Assembly (NCBI RefSeq): GCF_009377235.1
Contig: NZ_VMNX01000062.1
Span: forward strand, 1-42,147
DNA: 42,147 bases
Direction of reading: 5' to 3'
Source of the DNA: Streptomyces acidicola
GTDB lineage: Bacteria > Actinomycetota > Actinomycetes > Streptomycetales > Streptomycetaceae
The notes beneath the pieces were generated by a model that searched no databases, had not been told where the DNA came from, and saw nothing but the letters and a program-made list of their open reading frames with translations. A program made the translations under genes and the position numbers. Positions 31,001 through 42,147 of the stretch are shown piece by piece. How positions within the stretch are numbered: the first letter of the stretch is position 1; the number at the start of each line of letters is the position of its first letter.

Positions 31001-31422
31001 GTGCCGACGAAGACGCCGGTCTGGCTGCCGCGCAGGCTCTGCGGGTCGATACCGGACCGCTCGAAGGCCTCCCAGCCGGTCTCCAGCAGGAGCCGCTGCT
31101 GGGGGTCCATCGCGAGGGCCTCGCGGGGGCTGATGCCGAAGAAGCCCGCGTCGAAGCCGCCGGCGTCGTCCAGGAAGCCGCCGCGGCCCTGGAGGTCCCA
31201 GCCGCGGTCCGCGGGGAACGCGGTGATGGCGTCGGTACCGGAGGCGACCAGCTCCCACAGCTGCTCCGGCGTCCGCACCCCGCCGGGGAAACGGCAGGCC
31301 ATGCCGACCACGGCGACCGGCTCGTGGCGCCCCGACTCGGCCTCGTCGAGACGTCGCCGGGTCTCGTGCAGGTCAGCGGTGACGTACTTGAGGTACTCGA
31401 CGAGTTTTGCTTCGTCCGGCAT
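16078..31422 (-). CDS. Terminal type I PKS: three extension modules plus thioesterase
   Basis: 5114-residue PKS that performs the last three extensions and releases the chain. It begins with a coiled-coil docking segment (KLVEYLKYVTADLHETRRRL), then KS-AT-KR-ACP, KS-AT-KR-ACP, KS-AT-DH-KR-ACP and a C-terminal TE. The first two ATs carry HAFH (malonyl type) and the third YASH (methylmalonyl type). All KS, AT, KR, ACP and TE catalytic residues are present. The start chosen is the ATG at 31422, with a GGAAAGG Shine-Dalgarno-like run 9 nt upstream; a TTG at 31428 is an in-frame alternative. The gene follows the previous PKS after about 50 bp. Oddities: an 85-codon MITE-like insertion in the second KR (22748-23002), and tracts of near-identity between modules 1 and 2. 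The TE makes this the last protein of the assembly line, although it is not the last gene transcribed here. Confidence 0.97.
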   Translation of the reverse strand: MPDEAKLVEYLKYVTADLHETRRRLDEAESGRHEPVAVVGMACRFPGGVRTPEQLWELVASGTDAITAFPADRGWDLQGRGGFLDDAGGFDAGFFGISPREALAMDPQQRLLLETGWEAFERSGIDPQSLRGSQTGVFVGTNGQDYVRLVHTAKEDLSGHAGTGLAASVISGRVAYVLGLVGPAVTVDTACSSSLVSLHLAAQALRSGECSLALAGGVTVMTTPAAFAGFDVQGGLASDGRCKAFSDDADGTTWSEGIGVVVLEKLSDAVRGGRRILAVVKGSAVNQDGASNGLTAPNGPSQQRVIRQALASAGLRPVEVDAVEAHGTGTRLGDPIEAQALLATYGQDRERPLLLGSVKSNIGHTQAAAGAAGLIKAVMALRHGVLPPTLHVARPSGHVDWTEGAVELLTSTTDWPDTGHPRRVGVSSFGISGTNAHVIVEQHTPAATTEPRQVTVPPGIVAWPVSARTEAALEEQLDRIRAQAQDHPALDVGYSLATARSAFEHRAVLVAAGDGPAEVARGEAQEGPLAVLFSGQGAQRLGMGRELYGRFAVFAQALDEVLGQLPPGVREAMWGADPEALERTGVAQPALFAVEVALYRLVESLGVVPKYVAGHSVGEITAAHVAGVLSLADACALVSARARLMEALPEGGAMVAVEAAEEEVLPHLTGDVALAAVNGPRSVVLSGAEEGVETVLAALGERRHTRLSVSHAFHSPLMDPMLDDFRTALTGLTAHEANIDVVSTVTGAPVRPADLASPDHWVRHARQTVRFADGVRALADAGVRHFLEIGPDAVLTPLVETAVPLLRRDRDEETAAVTALARLHAGGVPVDWPALFADTGAHTVDLPTYPFQHERYWPEPADAMVVSGDGAGVDAEFWAAVEREDLAALAARLDIGAEALGGVVPALSAWRSRRRARSLSDALRFRETWQLLPTAPAAGPSGTWLVVLPADGPDTDSAWLDAVTGALGPDTVSVRLGKRPARGELAEELSRLTADGTRFTGVLSLLAGTDATRWTSVPVGLVDTAVLLQAMDDAGIRTRIWAATRGAVATSPDDTVQPLQAALWGLGRVAALEYPDRWGGLIDLPGHLDDAALRRFTTQLAGGGEEDEVAVRGGGVFGRRLVPAPGADEAPVWEPSGTVLITGGTGALGGHVARWAAQHGAEHLLLLSRRGRQTPGAEELEAELTALGARVTIAACDTAIRAELSAALEAIPADVPLTAVVHAAGVLDDAVLNGLTPHRFGAVFRAKVSPALLLDELTREHDLSAFVLFSSVAGAVGNPGQGNYAAANTVLDALAQRRRAEGLPATSVAWGAWDGGGMAAALTDALRETGTTALEPGLALGVLAELSVDAAPVTVVADLQQQDTLRMLFSIRPCAALSALPTAEEARSAARRLRDDTRSAASVLRRKVYAAPEDERVPLLLELVRTHAGGVLGHAGPEAVDAERAFHDIGFDSLTSMELRNQLARATGLALPASLLFDFTRPRTLAEHLVAELLGSQDESDGPLLAAEPADTTEDPVVVVGMACRFPGGVRTPEQLWELVASGTDAITAFPTDRGWEIQGQGGFLHDAADFDPEFFGISPREAVAMDPQQRLLLETGWEAFERSGIDPQSLRGSRTGVFVGSNGVDYHHLIARAKDMEGRGVMLSASVISGRLSYVFGLEGPAVTVDTACSSSLVSLHLAAQALRSGECSLALAGGVTVMTTSAAFMGFRHHGGLAEDGRCKAFGDDADGTGWSEGVGMVVLERLSDAVRHGHPVLATVRGSAINQDGASNGLTAPNGPSQQRVIRQALASAGLRPAEVDAVEAHGTGTRLGDPIEAQALLATYGQDRERPLLLGSVKSNIGHTQAAAGAAGLIKAVMALRHGVVPRTLHADVPSSHVDWSVGGVEIATANTDWPDTGRPRRMGVSSFGISGTNAHVLLEQAPQIEAEEQKTVTVTPRVVPWPVTATGEAALDAQLDRIRAHAGDHAPMDVGHSLAVGRSAFPHRAVLLATPEGLTEAARAVAEPGPVAVLFSGQGAQRLGMGRELYGRFAVFAQALDEVLGQLPPGVREAMWGADPEALERTGVAQPALFAVEVALYRLVESLGVVPKYVAGHSVGEITAAHVAGVLSLADACALVSARARLMEALPEGGAMVAVEAAEEEVLPHLTGDVALAAVNGPRSVVLSGAEEGVETVLAALGERRHTRLSVSHAFHSPLMDPMLDDFRTALAGLTFGEPTLRLVSNLAGGDARSVEHWVRHVRETVRFGDGLRALGDAGVRHYLEIGPDAVLTPQVGESVPDAVEAVPLLRRDQDEEAEAVTALARLHTTGVPVDWPAYFTGTGARRVDLPTYAFQRDRYWPEAAEPVPQGSGADAEFWAAVERADITALAGRLDVAPDALDAIVPALSSWRSRSRVRTTVDSWRHRETWQPLTATAAGRREGTWLAVLPADQAAAPWARAVTDALGPDTALLVADTTDRDELAAQLRQFATADPVTRVVSLLAADTTTLSGDVPAGLPATVLLLQALDDAGLNAPVWSVTSGAVTTAGSGEGPVDPSQAALWGLGRVAALEYPDRWGGLIDLPAQPDDAALRRFTAFLAAPGDEDEVAVRGAGVLGRRFVPAPGAEEAPVWEPSGTVLITGGTGALGGHVARWAAEHGAEHLLLLSRRGRQAPGAQQLEAELGVRVTIAACDSADRAELSAALEAIPADVPLTAVIHAAGILDDAVLDGLTPERFTDVFHAKVQPALLLDELTREHDLSAFVLFSSVAGAVGNPGQGNYAAANTVLDALAQRRRAEGLPATSVAWGAWDGAGMAAGVQVAERPSGDALLGPVSKVAPAGRRPERSPSASRAWEVPLLAAPGEGPSTSGPSTGSSARHAESTLPHARTGARAGGPPSPPPGPPFGRTTPLSTQALDPVAALSALAELVAEPHPVTVVADLQHPPFLQALFSLRPSPALAALPAGREALRTARTSRSAGEEARRALRDRLHTTVPGERLPLLLDLVRTQAAAVLAHPDPAAIRPDKPFQDLGFDSLTSMELRTRLARVTGLPLPAGLLFDHPRPRTLAEHLLDTLLGEPVAAAVPPPTGGAAPDEPLAIVGMACRFPGDVRSPEDLWELVAGGRDAIGPFPTDRGWDLDVLAGAGRGHSATAEGGFLGDVADFDPEFFGISPREALAMDPQQRVLLETTWEAFERSGIDPHTLRGSRTGVFVGTNGQDYAELVSRSAGTAENLATHLGTGLAASVISGRIAYVFGLEGPAATVDTACSSSLVSLHLAAQALRGGECELALAGGVTVMTSSSSFSGFTAMGGLAGDGRCKAFSDAADGTGWSEGVGVLVVERLSDAERHGHRVLAVVRGSAVNQDGASNGLSAPNGPSQQRVIRQALGAAGLTPADIDAVEAHGTGTTLGDPIEAEALMAVFGAPERAQPLLLGSVKSNIGHTQAAAGVAGVIKTVMALRHGTLPPTLHVETPSSHVDWSTGPVELLDRARPWPVTGRPRRAGVSSFGISGTNAHVVLEQAVQSVPSASDGNGAAATPVGRALPWVLSARTPAALRGQAAALADGITHDPALDLADVAHALATDRAVFEHRAVVVGTGRDDLLAGLDVLAAGDALTAGVVRGTADGEGRTVLVFPGQGAQWAGMGARLLEESPVFAARIAECSAALAEFTDWSLTDVLRGVDGAPALERVDVVQPATWAVMVALAAVWEAHGVTPDAVVGHSQGEIAAAVVAGALSLTDGARVVALRSRAIARRLAGRGGMIAVPLPAADVEPLIAAWDGRLSLAAVNAPDAVVVSGDAASLDEFFGRLTDDGVRVKRIAVDYASHSAHVADLHADLLTDLAPLTPRAPRIPLLSTVTGERLDTAAMDAEYWYRNLRRTVRFADAVHALLEQGCTRFVESGPHPVLTGAVQSCAEAAGTDAVAVGTLRRGEDGTDRVLTSLAEAFVRGVPVDWAAAAGPGRSRVVDLPTYAFQRQRYWPTAGAVTTDVSGAGLDATGHPLLGAAVTVADSGDLVLTGTLSLSAQPWLGQHRVSGAVFFPGTGFLELAVRAGDAAGCGRVDELTIAAPLVLPERGAVQVQARVDAADEEGRRGIRFHSRPARGDAPWQLHATGVLSRDPATPAPPDTTEWPPAGATEVDVSDIYQRYARAGLDYGPAFQGLRGVWRLDDDAYAEVVLPEPAGTTQGLGLHPALLDAVLHAGVHAGEENHERMLPFGWQDVTLHASGATVLRARIVRTGPDALTIAATDVEGDPVVTVGTLTLRAGTDRPTATPADDPGDALLHLTWEPAPADLPAPAGARWAVVGDDAHGLGQALALAGESVVAYAETFAAAIGEDGDNGPVPHGFLVSITGGEGPDAVHDTVTRTLTLLQDWLGDERLDRSRLLLVTRGAVAPDGGDMPDGGDVIDPAAAAVWGLVRSAQSENPGRFVLVDLDGAETSATTLPAVLVAEEEQWAVRDGRPRVPRLARATAQKPAESPGGVADWNPDGTVLITGGTGGLGGELARHLVTRHGIRHLLLASRSGEGAPGADALRTELTDAGASVTVAACDVADADSVDALLAAVPAEHPLTAVVHTAGALDDGVLPSLTPERVSAVLRPKADGAWHLHRATRESDLAGFVLYSSVSGVLGSQAQAGYSAANAYLDALAVHRRAQGLPATSLSWGFWARRTGMTAQLTETDMQRMERSGTPPLGLDFGLALFDAALTRDEAHLVPLRIDRTHAGGDVPPLLRGLLGGARRTAATATRSFATLRDRLAKLDATGQHKALTDLIVETSAVLLGRREDGPLDPNREFLTLGFDSLIALELRNQLGEALGLRVPTSAVFDHRTPARLAEWLQGQLAALGNRAAAGPGTLTANTRDSAPDSVVNLFFDTVRNGKTLEAMRLLMAVAATRPQVELTAEVPELPQPVALAEGPARPRLICVSAPGATGGVHQYARMAAPFRGSRHVSALPLLGFAEGEALPADSEAAVRLIAESALLASEGEPFVLVGYSMGGTFAYRAAGVLEETWGIRPEGVIMLDTLSLEYKAGEGVDWDLFHENYLADMDKPAVKLDSARLSAMAQWFLRMTTGGAERYKTGVPSLLIRCTTSMSAVDRGDEAPPVPAHTTRMIDATHQTLIAEKSHETARLMDEWLRTLESEGH
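16090..16790 (-). other. Type I PKS thioesterase domain
   Basis: C-terminal alpha/beta-hydrolase of the terminal PKS. Nucleophile motif GYSMGG (Ser 16528-16530), candidate acidic residue in MLDT (Asp 16444-16446) and candidate His in ATHQTL (16162-16164). In this family it releases the full-length chain by macrocyclisation or hydrolysis; the sequence alone does not decide which. Confidence 0.94.
16970..22215 (-). other. PKS module KS-AT-DH-KR-ACP (module 3 of terminal PKS)
   Basis: KS about 22215-20935 (Cys 21694-21696). AT about 20625-19740 with GHSQG (Ser 20332-20334) and YASHS (20017-20031), the methylmalonyl-CoA signature. DH about 19515-18700 keeps its catalytic His (QHRVSG, His 19408-19410) and the HPALLDAVLH motif. 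KR about 18050-17460 (LDD, B type; Tyr 17593-17595). ACP about 17190-16970 (GFDSL Ser 17104-17106). The expected outcome is an alpha-methyl alpha,beta-unsaturated acyl chain. Confidence 0.93.
22748..23002. mobile_element. MITE-like element inserted in frame in a PKS KR domain
   Basis: Two 20-bp perfect terminal inverted repeats, agggcctgtgtcgaaagtgg at 22748-22767 and its reverse complement at 22983-23002, bound a 255-bp segment. Inside are several hairpin-forming stretches (for example CCGCCC-GAA-GGGCGG at 22774-22788 and a G/C-run dyad around 22804-22850) of a kind common in Streptomyces intergenic DNA. It carries no transposase, so it would be non-autonomous. Removing exactly 255 bp restores a normal KR sequence (GDALLDPVAALSAL), and 255 is a multiple of three with no in-frame stop, so the host reading frame survives. 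The inserted 85 residues are rich in Pro, Gly, Ser and Arg, unlike any PKS domain. No clear target duplication is seen beyond an ambiguous 2-bp CT. Confidence 0.82.
23046..23230 (-). repeat. KR tract nearly identical to 27465-27649
   Basis: About 185 bp covering the KR catalytic Ser/Tyr region (FSSVAG to GNYAAAN to GAWDG), with only a handful of differences from the copy in module 1. It lies directly beside the MITE-like insertion. Confidence 0.75.
24799..25359 (-). repeat. AT tract nearly identical to 29236-29796
   Basis: About 561 bp covering most of the AT core, from the specificity motif through the GHSVG motif to near the GQGAQ motif, recurs 4437 bp to the right in the preceding module. 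By eye only two mismatches appear, both just beside the GHSVG codons. Flanking sequence on both sides diverges sharply. Confidence 0.85.
25832..26132 (-). repeat. KS tract nearly identical to 30269-30569
   Basis: About 301 bp of the KS region around the EAHGTGT and NIGH histidine motifs, with about four mismatches to the copy at 30269-30569. The offset is the same 4437 bp as for the AT tract. Confidence 0.8.
27465..27649 (-). repeat. KR tract nearly identical to 23046-23230
   Basis: Partner copy of the KR tract, in module 1 of the terminal PKS. Confidence 0.75.
29236..29796 (-). repeat. AT tract nearly identical to 24799-25359
   Basis: Partner copy of the 561-bp AT tract, in module 1 of the terminal PKS. 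Confidence 0.85.
30269..30569 (-). repeat. KS tract nearly identical to 25832-26132
   Basis: Partner copy of the KS tract, in module 1 of the terminal PKS. Confidence 0.8.
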
Positions 31423-31471
31423 GGTCAATGCCCTTTCCTCGGTGGGAGACCGGTGGGGAGATGTGACCGGT

Positions 31472-42147
<10,676 letters not shown>

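Larger units (their letters stand above)
26950..31325 (-). other. PKS module KS-AT-KR-ACP (module 1 of terminal PKS)
   Basis: KS about 31325-30080 (Cys 30850-30852). AT about 29840-28990 (GHSVG Ser 29575-29577; HAFHS 29278-29292, malonyl type). KR about 28020-27450 (TGGTGALG, LDD so B type, Tyr 27571-27573). ACP about 27160-26950 (GFDSL Ser 27064-27066). The expected outcome is an acetate unit with a beta-hydroxyl. Several tracts are almost identical to the next module. Confidence 0.93.

Overview
The window is very GC-rich and is filled almost entirely by type I modular polyketide synthase (PKS) genes, all read from the minus strand. Codon bias, gene architecture and docking-domain style point to a Streptomyces-like actinomycete. 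No tRNA, rRNA, CRISPR array, regulator or tailoring gene is visible. The window is an internal slice of a larger macrolide-type cluster, cut through a PKS gene at both ends.

Layout in transcription order (right to left). (1) 42147-31472, 5'-truncated PKS: tail of a reducing module (ER-KR-ACP), then KS-AT-ACP, then KS-AT-DH-KR-ACP whose DH lacks its catalytic His, then a C-terminal docking domain. (2) 31422-16078, 5114-residue terminal PKS: docking domain, KS-AT-KR-ACP, KS-AT-KR-ACP, KS-AT-DH-KR-ACP and a thioesterase. It follows gene 1 after about 50 bp. (3) A 173-bp gap holds a perfect 13-bp-stem hairpin (terminator-like) and a possible PAS-LuxR operator with a -10-like box. (4) 15904-12575, a small KS-AT-ACP protein with no N-terminal docking domain; the KS nucleophile is Ser instead of Cys and the AT nucleophile is Gly instead of Ser. 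It looks like a degenerate, non-extending starter protein. (5) 12480-3082, a two-module PKS (KS-AT-KR-ACP twice); the second AT has an atypical specificity motif. (6) 3053-1, 3'-truncated PKS: KS-AT-DH and onward beyond the window.

Inferred biosynthetic order is gene 4 (starter), gene 5, gene 6, further genes outside the window, gene 1, gene 2 (release). The terminal gene therefore sits upstream of the starter gene. By colinearity, genes 1 and 2 would build a chain end with a 2-methyl-2-enoyl carboxylate, hydroxyls at C5, C7 and C9, a ketone at C11 (able to close a hemiketal) and a saturated C13: a polyol macrolide-like terminus.

The most notable observations are the doubly inactivated starter-like protein (KS Cys to Ser, AT Ser to Gly, plus loss of the AT GQGxQ motif); a 255-bp MITE-like element with 20-bp perfect terminal inverted repeats, inserted exactly in frame in a KR domain of the terminal PKS; and near-identical DNA tracts shared by two neighbouring modules, suggesting recent duplication or gene conversion.
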